From the NCBI RefSeq assembly GCF_000717655.1, contig NZ_JNZY01000002.1, positions 496,001-560,000 on the forward strand: 64,000 nt of DNA. The letters run 5' to 3'. The position numbers and the translations under genes were made by a program. This document shows positions 11,267 to 19,667 of the stretch, piece by piece (the first letter of the stretch is position 1; every line of letters begins with the position of its first letter). Source of the DNA: Streptomyces katrae. GTDB lineage: Bacteria > Actinomycetota > Actinomycetes > Streptomycetales > Streptomycetaceae. Below the pieces are notes generated by a model. That model did not search any database and was not told where the DNA came from. It saw nothing but the letters and a program-made list of their open reading frames with translations.

Positions 11267-12115
11267 TCAGTCCCGCTCGCAGACGAAGATCGCGGTGCCG
11301 GGGATCAGGTTGCCGCGCAGCGGGGACCAGCCGCCCCACTCCTGGGTGTTCCAGGAGGGCCACTCCGGCTCGACCAGGTCGACCAGGCGGAACCCGCCGG
11401 CCACCACGTCGCGGACCCGGTCGCCGAGGGTGCGGTGGTGCTCCACGTATACGGCGCGGCCCTGCTCGTCCTGCTCGACGTACGGGGTCCGGTCGAAGTA
11501 GGAGGCGGCGACGGAGAGCCCCTCCGGGCCGGGCTCGTCGGGGAAGGCCCAGCGGATCGGGTGGGTGACGGAGAAGACCCAGCGGCCGCCCGGGCGCAGG
11601 ACGCGGTGCACCTCGCGCATGACGTTGACGGGGTCGGCGACGAACGGGACGGCCCCGTACGCGGAGCAGGCCAGGTCGAAGGAGCCGTCGCGGAAGGGCA
11701 GCCGGCCGGCGTCGGCCTCGACGAGGGGGATGCCGTCGCCGATGCGCAGCGCGTGCTGGAGCTGGCGGTGGGAGAGGTCCAGGGCCACCGGGCGGGCGCC
11801 CCGGGCGGCCAGCCAGCGCGAGCACTGGGCGGCGCCGGCGCCGATCTCCAGGACGTCCTTGTCCTTGAGGGACTCCGCCGGGCCGAGCAGCGCGGCCTCC
11901 GCCTCGTCCAGTCCCTCCGGCCCCCAGACGAAGCGCTCGTCGCCGAGGAACGCTCCGTGCTCGTTCTGGTACTCGTCGGCGTTGCGGTCCCACCAGCCCC
12001 GGCTCGCCCGGCTGCTCTCCGCGTCGTCGGCGTCACGCCGGGTGGCCTCGGCGTCGTCGCCGGCGCCGCCGTCGGCTTCGTACGCTTCTTCGGGGGCGTA
12101 GTCCTCTTGGTTCAT
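11267..12115 (-). CDS. Class I SAM-dependent methyltransferase
   Basis: A 282-residue protein. The first 40 residues are acidic and disordered-looking. The SAM-binding fold starts with VLEIGAGAAQCSRWL (about 88-102), followed by the acidic loop VALDLS and the LVEADAGRLPFRDGSFD motif II region typical of Methyltransf_11 proteins. The substrate is unknown. It begins at ATG 12115 and stops one base before hrpB, forming a two-gene operon whose helicase partner suggests an RNA or ribosome-linked substrate, though this is inference only. Confidence 0.88.
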   Translation of the reverse strand: MNQEDYAPEEAYEADGGAGDDAEATRRDADDAESSRASRGWWDRNADEYQNEHGAFLGDERFVWGPEGLDEAEAALLGPAESLKDKDVLEIGAGAAQCSRWLAARGARPVALDLSHRQLQHALRIGDGIPLVEADAGRLPFRDGSFDLACSAYGAVPFVADPVNVMREVHRVLRPGGRWVFSVTHPIRWAFPDEPGPEGLSVAASYFDRTPYVEQDEQGRAVYVEHHRTLGDRVRDVVAGGFRLVDLVEPEWPSWNTQEWGGWSPLRGNLIPGTAIFVCERD

Positions 12116-12239
12116 GGGGCCTGTCGTCGTAGTCTGCGGAAAGAGTTCGAAACGAGGTGGGAAAGCGCCATCGGCGCCCGCCCGCCCACGAATTGTGCCG
12201 GTTTTGCGGCGATCCGCCCGAGGTGTGCGCCTTCGCGCA

Positions 12240-12268
12240 TTGACCCTGTCCGGCTGCCCCCGTATGCT
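12240..12268 (+). promoter_or_regulatory. Vegetative (HrdB-type) promoter of rpsA
   Basis: TTGACC at 12240-12245, a 17-base spacer, and TATGCT at 12263-12268 form a near-consensus housekeeping promoter. Transcription should start near 12275, about 200 bases before the rpsA start codon. Confidence 0.75.
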
Positions 12269-12274
12269 ACAAGT

Positions 12275-12473
12275 TGCGCTGCGAGCCTGTGCTCCTCAGA
12301 CCTAGCAGGCTGCGCTTGCATCTGTTGATGACCCCTCGGTTCTCGAGGCCCGGTCCGCTTCACGGCGGAGCATGGGCTTCCTTGGCTGTCCGGCTTCTTC
12401 GGCAGATGCCGATAAGGGCTCCCGGCGTAGCAGTACCTACGACTTTCTGTCCGTAACCGGAGCCCTTTCCCAC
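12275..12473 (+). other. Long 5' leader of rpsA with stem-loop
   Basis: About 200 transcribed but untranslated bases. Near its 5' end, AGCCTG (12284-12289) pairs with CAGGCT (12306-12311), and the stem can be extended by GCG/CGC with one bulge. The ribosome binding site is weak, only GGAG 11 bases before the ATG. S1 represses its own mRNA in E. coli; a leader this long with a weak site would fit autogenous control, but no specific operator is recognised. Confidence 0.45.
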
Positions 12474-13982
12474 ATGACGAGCAGCACCGAGACCACCTCT
12501 ACCACCCCGCAGGTAGCGGTCAACGACATCGGTAACGAGGAAGCCTTCCTCGCCGCGATCGACGAGACGATCAAGTACTTCAACGACGGCGACATCGTCG
12601 ACGGCGTCATCGTGAAGGTCGACCGGGACGAGGTCCTGCTCGACATCGGTTACAAGACCGAAGGCGTGATCCCGAGCCGTGAGCTCTCGATCAAGCACGA
12701 CGTCGACCCGAACGAGGTCGTCAAGGTCGGCGACGAGATCGAGGCCCTGGTTCTCCAGAAGGAGGACAAGGAAGGCCGTCTGATCCTGTCCAAGAAGCGC
12801 GCTCAGTACGAGCGTGCCTGGGGCACGATCGAGAAGATCAAGGAAGAAGACGGCATCGTCACCGGTACCGTCATCGAGGTCGTCAAGGGTGGTCTCATCC
12901 TCGACATCGGCCTCCGCGGCTTCCTGCCGGCCTCCCTCGTCGAGATGCGCCGCGTCCGCGACCTCCAGCCCTACGTGGGCAAGGAGCTCGAGGCGAAGAT
13001 CATCGAGCTGGACAAGAACCGCAACAACGTGGTCCTGTCCCGCCGTGCCTGGCTGGAGCAGACCCAGTCCGAGGTCCGCCAGACGTTCCTCACCACCCTG
13101 CAGAAGGGTCAGGTCCGCTCCGGCGTCGTTTCCTCGATCGTCAACTTCGGTGCCTTCGTGGACCTGGGTGGCGTCGACGGTCTCGTCCACGTCTCCGAGC
13201 TGTCCTGGAAGCACATCGACCACCCGTCCGAGGTTGTCGAGGTCGGCCAGGAAGTCACCGTCGAGGTCCTCGACGTCGACATGGACCGCGAGCGTGTCTC
13301 CCTGTCGCTGAAGGCGACGCAGGAGGACCCGTGGCAGCAGTTCGCCCGGACCCACCAGATCGGTCAGGTCGTCCCGGGTAAGGTCACCAAGCTGGTTCCG
13401 TTCGGTGCGTTCGTCCGCGTGGACGAGGGCATCGAGGGTCTGGTCCACATCTCCGAGCTGGCCGAGCGCCACGTGGAGATCCCGGAGCAGGTCGTCCAGG
13501 TCAACGACGAGATCTTCGTCAAGGTCATCGACATCGACCTCGAGCGTCGCCGGATCTCGCTGTCGCTGAAGCAGGCCAACGAGTCCTTCGGTGCCGACCC
13601 GGCGTCGGTCGAGTTCGACCCGACCCTGTACGGCATGGCCGCGTCCTACGACGACCAGGGCAACTACATCTACCCCGAGGGCTTCGACCCCGAGACCAAC
13701 GACTGGCTCGAGGGCTACGAGACCCAGCGCGAGACGTGGGAGCGCCAGTACGCCGAGGCGCAGGTCCGCTTCGAGCAGCACCAGGCCCAGGTCATCAAGA
13801 GCCGCGAGGCCGACGAGGCCGCCGCTGCCGAGGGCGCTGCCGCCCCGGCCGCCGGTGGCAACGCCGGTGCGGGCATCTCGGGTGGTTCGTACTCCTCGGA
13901 GTCGGACGAGACCTCGGGCGCCCTGGCCTCCGACGAGGCCCTGGCCGCGCTCCGCGAGAAGCTGGCCGGCGGCCAGAGCTGA
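12474..13982 (+). CDS. rpsA: 30S ribosomal protein S1
   Basis: A 502-residue protein with four S1 (OB-fold) RNA-binding domains at about 38-108, 121-188, 206-275 and 291-361, e.g. GAFVDLGGVDGLVHVSEL and GAFVRVDEGIEGLVHISEL. The region 362-502 is acidic and Ala/Gly-rich. Four domains is the usual actinobacterial form (six in E. coli). It bridges mRNA to the small subunit during initiation. Codon use is strongly biased toward preferred codons, as expected for a highly expressed gene. The ATG at 12474 is the only start consistent with the family; a good promoter and a long leader lie upstream and a strong terminator follows. Confidence 0.97.
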   Translation: MTSSTETTSTTPQVAVNDIGNEEAFLAAIDETIKYFNDGDIVDGVIVKVDRDEVLLDIGYKTEGVIPSRELSIKHDVDPNEVVKVGDEIEALVLQKEDKEGRLILSKKRAQYERAWGTIEKIKEEDGIVTGTVIEVVKGGLILDIGLRGFLPASLVEMRRVRDLQPYVGKELEAKIIELDKNRNNVVLSRRAWLEQTQSEVRQTFLTTLQKGQVRSGVVSSIVNFGAFVDLGGVDGLVHVSELSWKHIDHPSEVVEVGQEVTVEVLDVDMDRERVSLSLKATQEDPWQQFARTHQIGQVVPGKVTKLVPFGAFVRVDEGIEGLVHISELAERHVEIPEQVVQVNDEIFVKVIDIDLERRRISLSLKQANESFGADPASVEFDPTLYGMAASYDDQGNYIYPEGFDPETNDWLEGYETQRETWERQYAEAQVRFEQHQAQVIKSREADEAAAAEGAAAPAAGGNAGAGISGGSYSSESDETSGALASDEALAALREKLAGGQS

Positions 13983-14021
13983 TCGCAGCGCATCACACCC
14001 CGGTGTGAGCTGAGCTGAAAG

Positions 14022-14053
14022 CAAGGCCCGTCCCCTCAGGGGGGCGGGCCTTG
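14022..14053 (+). terminator. Rho-independent-like terminator of rpsA
   Basis: CAAGGCCCGTCCCC (14022-14035) pairs with GGGGGCGGGCCTTG (14040-14053), a 14-bp stem with one G-U pair and a TCAG loop. It lies 40 bases after the rpsA stop. Confidence 0.85.
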
Positions 14054-14165
14054 TCACGTTCCCGGTCCCGTGAAGTTCCCGGTTCCCGCGAAAGGGCCAA
14101 CTGGGGAATGGAGCAGCCGCCTTGGACGTTCTTCGCTGAGAAGGCAGCGAGGAGGAGTGGTGGCG

Positions 14166-15104
14166 GTGCTTGATCCACAGGGTTTGTACGAATGGGATGC
14201 CAAGGGCCTGGCAGTGGCGGACCTGGCGCTCGCCCAGGACTCGGCCGGGCTGGTCATGCTGTACCACTTCGAGGGGTACATCGACGCGGGCGAGGCCGGG
14301 GAGCAGATCGTCGAGCGGCTGCTCGACACCCTGCCGCACCAGGTGGTGGCCCGGTTCGACGCGGACCGCCTGGTCGACTACCGCGCCCGGCGTCCGCTGC
14401 TGACCTTCCAGCGCGACCACTGGACCGAGTTCGAGGAGCCCCGGCTGGAGGTGCGCCTCGTCCAGGACGCCACCGGCGCGCCGTTCCTGCTGCTCTCGGG
14501 GCCCGAGCCGGACGTGGAGTGGGAGCGCTTCGCCGTTGCCGTCCGGCAGATCGTCGAGCGCCTCGGTGTCCGGCTCTCGGTCAACTTCCACGGCATCCCG
14601 ATGGGCGTCCCGCACACCCGGCCCGTCGGGATCACCCCGCACGGCAACCGGACCGACCTCATGCCGGGGCACCGCAGCCCGTTCGACGAGGCGCAGGTGC
14701 CGGGCAGTGCGGAGTCCCTGGTGGAGTTCCGGCTCGGCCAGGCCGGGCACGACGTGCTGGGCGTCGCCGCGCACGTACCGCACTACATCGCGCGCTCCCC
14801 GTACCCGGACGCCGCGCTGACGGTGCTGGAGGCGATCACGGCGGCGACCGGGCTGGTCCTGCCGGCGGTGGCGCACGCGCTGCGTACCGAGGCGCACCGC
14901 ACGCAGACGGAGATCGACCGGCAGATCCGCGAGGGCGACGAGGAGCTGGTCGCCCTGGTCCAGGGGCTGGAGCACCAGTACGACGCGGCGGCCGGCGCCG
15001 AGACGCGGGGCAACATGATCGCCGAGCCGCAGGAGATCCCGTCGGCGGACGAGATCGGCCGCGAGTTCGAGCGGTTCCTGGCGGAGCGCGAGGGCGAGGG
15101 CTGA
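14166..15104 (+). CDS. PAC2 family protein (proteasome assembly chaperone-like)
   Basis: A 312-residue member of the PAC2 family, the fold of archaeal/eukaryal proteasome-assembly chaperones; conserved FEGYIDAG (about 27-34), YRARRP and [11 protein letters not shown] are visible. Actinobacteria have 20S proteasomes, so a link is plausible but unproven. Several in-frame GTG codons compete (14157, 14160, 14166); GTG 14166, giving [11 protein letters not shown], is the only one 8 bases behind the GGAGGAG box. Gene order with rpsA and coaE is conserved in Streptomyces. Confidence 0.88.
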   Translation: MLDPQGLYEWDAKGLAVADLALAQDSAGLVMLYHFEGYIDAGEAGEQIVERLLDTLPHQVVARFDADRLVDYRARRPLLTFQRDHWTEFEEPRLEVRLVQDATGAPFLLLSGPEPDVEWERFAVAVRQIVERLGVRLSVNFHGIPMGVPHTRPVGITPHGNRTDLMPGHRSPFDEAQVPGSAESLVEFRLGQAGHDVLGVAAHVPHYIARSPYPDAALTVLEAITAATGLVLPAVAHALRTEAHRTQTEIDRQIREGDEELVALVQGLEHQYDAAAGAETRGNMIAEPQEIPSADEIGREFERFLAEREGEG

Positions 15105-15161
15105 GCTCCTCGTCCCGGTCGGCCGGGGCGGGGGGCTGTACGGGGGCCCGGGTGCGGGGTC

Positions 15162-15167
15162 TAGTCT
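15162..15167 (+). promoter_or_regulatory. -10 element of leaderless coaE promoter
   Basis: TAGTCT ends 7 bases before the coaE ATG, and no ribosome binding site is visible, so transcription probably starts at the A of the ATG. No good -35 is present. Confidence 0.45.
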
Positions 15168-15174
15168 GCTGGAC

Positions 15175-15795
15175 ATGCTGAAGGTGGGCCTGACAGGCGG
15201 AATCGGTGCCGGCAAGAGCGAGGTCTCGCGGCTGCTGGCGGGGTACGGGGCGGTCGTCGTGGACGCCGACCGCATCGCGCGGGAGGTCGTGGAGCCCGGT
15301 ACGCCCGGGCTGGCGGCCGTCGTGGCGGCCTTCGGGGAGTCCGTGCTGACCGCCGAGGGGGCGCTGGACCGGCCGAAGCTGGGGTCGATCGTGTTCGCCG
15401 ACGCGGCGAAGCTGCAGACCCTCAACGCGATCTTGCACCCGCTGGTCGGAGCCCGGTCGGCCGAGCTGGAAGCCGCCGCAGGGCCCGACGCGATCGTGGT
15501 GCACGACGTACCGCTGCTCGCGGAGAACGGCCTGGCGCCGCTGTACGACCTCGTGGTCGTGGTGGACGCCGCTCCCGGGACGCAGCTGGCCCGGCTGACC
15601 GCGCTGCGCGGGATGGCCGAGGAGGAGGCGCGGGCCCGGATGGCCGCGCAGGCCACGCGGGAGCAGCGGCTGGCGGTAGCCACGGTCGTGATCGACAACG
15701 ACGGGCCGCTGGAGGCGCTGGAGCCGCAGGTGCGCAAGGTGTGGGCGGACCTCAAGGAGCGCGCGGCCGCGACGGCCGGTACGGCTGGTGCCTGA
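15175..15795 (+). CDS. coaE: Dephospho-CoA kinase
   Basis: A 206-residue kinase that phosphorylates the 3'-hydroxyl of dephospho-CoA, the last step of coenzyme A synthesis. The P-loop [12 protein letters not shown] is at residues 5-16 and the conserved [13 protein letters not shown] region at about 31-43. Length is that of the single-domain family; the GrpB extension found in some actinobacteria is absent. The ATG lacks a ribosome binding site but follows a -10 hexamer by 7 bases, suggesting a leaderless mRNA. Confidence 0.94.
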   Translation: MLKVGLTGGIGAGKSEVSRLLAGYGAVVVDADRIAREVVEPGTPGLAAVVAAFGESVLTAEGALDRPKLGSIVFADAAKLQTLNAILHPLVGARSAELEAAAGPDAIVVHDVPLLAENGLAPLYDLVVVVDAAPGTQLARLTALRGMAEEEARARMAAQATREQRLAVATVVIDNDGPLEALEPQVRKVWADLKERAAATAGTAGA

Positions 15796-15861
15796 CGTGC
15801 ACATGGAATAGCGGGCGGGGCGCGGGGCGTTGAACGCGCCTGCAGAGGGAAGGAACAGACC

Positions 15862-16269
15862 GTGTCCGACACCACGCCCCAGCCCGTACCGTCGCAGCCG
15901 CCTCCGCCGTCCGGCTCGTCCCCCGAGACGCATGTCATCGACTACCGGGCCGCCGAGCACCTGCTGGCCGCGCGGGACCCGCGCGGCGCCGTGAAGCTGC
16001 TCGACTCGGTCATAGCCGCCCACCCGGAGAACACGGCGGCCCGGCTGCTGCGCGCCCGTGCCTTCTTCGCCGCCGCCCAACTGCGTCCGGCGACGCTGGA
16101 GTTCGAGCTCGTGCTGGAACGGGAGCCGGACAACGCCTTCGCGCACTTCGCGCTGGCCCGCACGCACGAGCGCTCCGGCCGGCCCGACCAGGCCCGCAAG
16201 CACTTCCGCCTGGCGGCCGCCCTGGACCCCCGGCCGGACTACCTGGCGGCGGCCCGCTTCGAGGAGTAG
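15862..16269 (+). CDS. Small tetratricopeptide repeat protein
   Basis: A 135-residue cytosolic protein with a Pro-rich N-terminus (about 1-28) and about three TPR-like helical pairs (about 32-132), e.g. EHLLAARDPRGAVKLLDSVI and NAFAHFALARTHERSGRPDQA. The last repeat ends at the C-terminus, so it is a minimal protein-interaction module. The GTG at 15862 follows AGAGGGAAGG. Partners unknown. It ends 7 bases from the convergent DUF6343 gene. Confidence 0.85.
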   Translation: MSDTTPQPVPSQPPPPSGSSPETHVIDYRAAEHLLAARDPRGAVKLLDSVIAAHPENTAARLLRARAFFAAAQLRPATLEFELVLEREPDNAFAHFALARTHERSGRPDQARKHFRLAAALDPRPDYLAAARFEE

Positions 16270-16276
16270 CTCCGTA

Positions 16277-16537
16277 TCACCGGCCGTGGGGAGGCTCGTA
16301 CGGGGGGACGTCCGGGCCCGGCTGGTAGTGCGGGCCCTGGTGGATGTGGTGGAGGACCACGGCCAGGTCCACGGCGGCGAGCACCGCGAGCACGCCGCAG
16401 GCGACCGCCCACCCGGGACGGCCGACCAGCGAGAACGCGGCCGTCCCGGCGACGGCCCAGACCAGCCCCCACAGGCTCAGCCAGAACCGCAGCCGCAGCG
16501 GACTGCGGGCGGTCACCGGCTCGTTTCCGGAACGCAT
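16277..16537 (-). CDS. DUF6343 family small membrane protein
   Basis: An 86-residue protein starting MRSGNEPVTARSPLRLR, with two hydrophobic helices (about 18-36 and 41-60) and a His/Pro-rich C-terminus (HHIHQGPHYQPGPD). This pattern matches DUF6343 of Streptomyces. ATG 16537 is preferred over ATG 16543 because the TGAGG box is 8 bases from the former but only 2 from the latter. Function unknown. Confidence 0.8.
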   Translation of the reverse strand: MRSGNEPVTARSPLRLRFWLSLWGLVWAVAGTAAFSLVGRPGWAVACGVLAVLAAVDLAVVLHHIHQGPHYQPGPDVPPYEPPHGR

Positions 16538-16682
16538 GACCATCGCCTCAGGTCCATGGTCCCACCAGCGGGGCGGTCAGGGGCCGAGGCGGTTCACGGC
16601 TGTCGCGGTCGTCTTCGGGCGGGGGGCGGGGAGAAGCCCCGCGCATCGGCCCCGGAGCCGGCATCCACCCAGCTCAGCGGCA

Positions 16683-16705
16683 TTGTCAGTGCCCGCACCT
16701 AGACT
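16683..16705 (+). promoter_or_regulatory. PafBC-type DNA-damage promoter of the SNF2-SWIM operon
   Basis: TTGTCAGTG at 16683-16691, exactly 8 bases, TAGACT at 16700-16705: a perfect match to TTGTCRGTG-N8-TANNNT. Transcription should start near 16712, leaving a leader of about 50 bases with its own ribosome binding site. Confidence 0.8.
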
Positions 16706-16763
16706 CGACGGCAGACGGGATCCGTCTGACCTGATGGCACCGAGGGCGAGGGGAGGCGACACC

Positions 16764-19637
16764 ATGACACGGCAGCCGCAGCCACAACGGCAGCAGCCGC
16801 ATCCGCACGACCCCCTCCTCCGCCACCCCGCCGTCTTCCTCCCCGCCCCCGTCCCCCGCGAGGCCCGCATCGCCTTCTGGGCCCCCGATGGGGACGCGCT
16901 CCCGGACGGCGCCGGGACACCGGCCCCGCTCACGGTCGTACGCCCGCACGGCCAGGGGGTCCGTAGCCGTACCGTCCCCTCCCTCACCCTCTCCGTCACC
17001 GAAGCCCTGCCCCTGCTCGCCCGCGCCCCCCGCAGCCCCGCGGGCCACCCCGCCACCCGCGCCTGGGGCACTGCCGCCCTCCACGCCCTCGCGCTCGTCG
17101 CCCGCGGCCGGCTGCTCCCCGGCGTCACCCCCGGCGGGGTCGACGCCTGGCGGGCCGGCCCGCTCGACGCCGAGGACGTGAGTCACCTGCGCGCGGTGGC
17201 CGCCGCGCTCCCGTACGAGGGGTACGCCACCCCGCTGCCCGGCCGCCGCCCCCTCCAGCTGCCCGATCCGCAGGCCCTGGTCCGGGCGTTCCTCGATGCC
17301 GTCGCCGACAGCCTGCCCCGCACCCCGGCGGCGCCGCTGGCCGCCGGGCGGCCGTTCGCCGCGCAGGAGCCGCAGCGTGTGCCCGGGATACAGGAGTGGG
17401 CCGCGCAGGTCGCGGCGGGCGCCGACGCCGGGGTGGGGATCTCGCTGCGGCTCGACCTGTCCTCCTTCCGCCTCTTCGACGGCGCCGAGGAGGCGGACGA
17501 GGCCGATGCGGCGGCCACGGACGGCATCCGTCGCGCGGGCGCCGCCGTCGTCCAGGTGCACAGCCTCGCCGACCCCACCCTCGTCACCGACGCAGGGCTG
17601 CTGTGGGCCGGTGCGGCCGCCGCCGGCTTCGGGCCGCGCGCCCGGATCGACGCCGTACTGGCGCTGCGCCGGGCCGCCCGGGTCTGGCCGCCGCTGCTGC
17701 GGCTGCTGGACCAGCCGGTGCCCGATGTCCTCGCCCTCTCCGATCCGGAGCTCGAAGACCTGCTGGGCCGGGCCGCGAACCGGCTCGCGGCCGCCGGGGT
17801 CCCGGTCCACTGGCCGCGGGAGCTGGCTCGTACGCTGTCCGCCACCGCGGTCGTACGGTCCACCGCGCCGGGCTCCGCCACCGACGGCACGGCGTTCTTC
17901 GACGCCGGGCAGCTGTTCTCCTTCTCCTGGGAGCTCGCGCTGGGCGGCGACCGGCTCACCCCGGGGGAGATGGACGCGCTGGCGCAGGCCCACCGGCCCG
18001 TGGTCCGGCTGCGCGACCAGTGGGTGCGGGTCGATCCCGAGCTGGTGCGCAAGGCGCGCAAGCGCGAGCTGGGGCTGCTGGACCCGGTGGATGCGCTGGC
18101 CACCGTACTGACGGGGATGGCCGAAGTGGACGGGGAGCCGGTGGCGGCGGTCCCGGTGGGTGCGCTGGCCGCCCTGCGGGAGCGGCTGACCGGCGAGCTG
18201 GCCCCGCTGCCGCAGCCCGTCGGGCTGAAGGCCACCCTGCGCGACTACCAGGCCCGCGGCCTGGCCTGGCTGGACCTGATGACCTCGCTCGGCCTCGGCG
18301 GCTGCCTCGCCGACGACATGGGCCTGGGCAAGACCGTCACCCTGATCGCGCTGCACCTGCACCGGGACCGCCCCGAGCCGACGCTCGTCGTCTGCCCCGC
18401 GTCGCTGCTGGGCAACTGGCAGAGGGAGATCGAGAAGTTCGCGCCCGGGGTCGCGGTGCGCCGCTTCCACGGCGGCAGCCGCAGCCTCGACGGGCTGGCG
18501 GGGGGATTCGTGCTGACCACCTACGGGACGATGCGCGCGAGCGCGGCCCGGCTGGCCGAGCAGCCCTGGGGCATGGTCGTCGCCGACGAGGCGCAGCACG
18601 TGAAGAACCCGCATTCGGCGACGGCGAAGGCGCTGCGCACGATTCCGGCACCGGCCCGGGTGGCACTGACCGGCACCCCGGTGGAGAACAACCTGTCCGA
18701 GCTGTGGGCGCTGCTCGACTGGACCACGCCGGGGCTGCTGGGCCCGCTGACGGCGTTCCGGGCCCGGCACGCCCGCCCGGTGGAGCACCAGCAGGAGGAG
18801 GACGGGGGCAACGAGGCGGCGGTGGCCCGGCTGGCCGCGCTCGTACGCCCGTTCTTGCTGCGGCGCAAGAAGTCCGACCCGGGGATCGCCCCCGAGTTGC
18901 CGCCGAAAACGGAAACGGACCATCCGGTCTCCCTCACCCGTGAGCAGGCCTCGCTCTACCAGGCCGCGGTGGACGAGGCGATGGCGGTGATCGAGGCGAG
19001 CGAGGGCATCGAGCGGCGCGGCATGATCATGAAGCTGCTGGCCTCGCTCAAGCAGATCTGCAACCACCCCGCTCAGTACCTGAAGGAGGAGCAGCCCCGG
19101 ATCCCGCACCGCTCGGGCAAGCTGGCCCTGCTCGACGAGCTGCTGGACACGATCCTCGCGGAGGAGGGCTCGGTGCTGGTCTTCACCCAGTACGTGACGA
19201 TGGCCCGGATCATCGAGCGGCACCTGGCCGCCCGGGGGATCTCCCACCAGCTCCTGCACGGCGGGACCCCGGTCCCGCGCCGCGAGGAGCTCGTGGACCG
19301 CTTCCAGTCCGGTGAAGTCCCGGTCTTCCTGCTCTCCTTGAAGGCGGCGGGCACGGGGCTGAACCTGACGCGGGCCGGCCATGTCATCCACTTCGACCGC
19401 TGGTGGAACCCGGCGGTGGAGGAGCAGGCCACCGACCGCGCCTACCGGATCGGCCAGACGCAGCCCGTCCAGGTCCACCGGATCATCGCCGAGGGCACCG
19501 TGGAGGACCGGATCGCCGAGATGCTGGAGGCGAAGCGGGCGCTGGCCGATGCCGTGCTCGGCTCGGGGGAGTCGGCGCTGACCGAGCTGACCGACCGCGA
19601 GCTGGCCGACCTCGTCTCCCTGCGGAGGCCCGCATGA
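16764..19637 (+). CDS. SNF2-family DEAD/DEAH-box helicase
   Basis: A 957-residue protein of the bacterial SNF2 (HepA/RapA-like superfamily 2) group. The N-terminal 470 residues hold an SNF2-associated region rich in Ala/Arg. The motor starts at about 485: Walker A DDMGLGKT (about 517), Walker B DEAQH (about 607), TGTPVENNLSELW (motif III), and motif VI QATDRAYRIGQ (about 890). Such proteins translocate on double-stranded DNA and displace bound proteins. It starts at ATG 16764 behind GGGGAGG and is coupled to the SWIM gene through a tiny ORF. The perfect damage-type promoter upstream suggests a role in repair. Confidence 0.93.
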   Translation: MTRQPQPQRQQPHPHDPLLRHPAVFLPAPVPREARIAFWAPDGDALPDGAGTPAPLTVVRPHGQGVRSRTVPSLTLSVTEALPLLARAPRSPAGHPATRAWGTAALHALALVARGRLLPGVTPGGVDAWRAGPLDAEDVSHLRAVAAALPYEGYATPLPGRRPLQLPDPQALVRAFLDAVADSLPRTPAAPLAAGRPFAAQEPQRVPGIQEWAAQVAAGADAGVGISLRLDLSSFRLFDGAEEADEADAAATDGIRRAGAAVVQVHSLADPTLVTDAGLLWAGAAAAGFGPRARIDAVLALRRAARVWPPLLRLLDQPVPDVLALSDPELEDLLGRAANRLAAAGVPVHWPRELARTLSATAVVRSTAPGSATDGTAFFDAGQLFSFSWELALGGDRLTPGEMDALAQAHRPVVRLRDQWVRVDPELVRKARKRELGLLDPVDALATVLTGMAEVDGEPVAAVPVGALAALRERLTGELAPLPQPVGLKATLRDYQARGLAWLDLMTSLGLGGCLADDMGLGKTVTLIALHLHRDRPEPTLVVCPASLLGNWQREIEKFAPGVAVRRFHGGSRSLDGLAGGFVLTTYGTMRASAARLAEQPWGMVVADEAQHVKNPHSATAKALRTIPAPARVALTGTPVENNLSELWALLDWTTPGLLGPLTAFRARHARPVEHQQEEDGGNEAAVARLAALVRPFLLRRKKSDPGIAPELPPKTETDHPVSLTREQASLYQAAVDEAMAVIEASEGIERRGMIMKLLASLKQICNHPAQYLKEEQPRIPHRSGKLALLDELLDTILAEEGSVLVFTQYVTMARIIERHLAARGISHQLLHGGTPVPRREELVDRFQSGEVPVFLLSLKAAGTGLNLTRAGHVIHFDRWWNPAVEEQATDRAYRIGQTQPVQVHRIIAEGTVEDRIAEMLEAKRALADAVLGSGESALTELTDRELADLVSLRRPA

Positions 19638-19667
19638 TCACGGCGTGGAGGTCTGCATGATCACCGC
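19622..19667 (+). repeat. Tandem 23-bp duplication of a ribosome binding site plus start codon
   Basis: 19622-19644 and 19645-19667 are two copies with 19 of 23 identical bases, each containing GGAGG, a 5-base spacer and ATGATCAC. Copy 1 overlaps the stop of the SNF2 gene; copy 2 is the start of the SWIM gene. Confidence 0.8.
19634..19660 (+). CDS. Eight-codon bridging ORF (MITAWRSA)
   Basis: ATG 19634 shares bases with the SNF2 stop (ATGA), and its TGA 19658-19660 shares bases with the SWIM start (ATGA). It has its own GGAGG 5 bases upstream. Its first four residues (MITA) equal those of the SWIM protein, showing it arose from the 23-bp duplication. It may pass ribosomes from one gene to the next; the peptide itself is probably of no importance. 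Confidence 0.4.
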   Translation: MITAWRSA

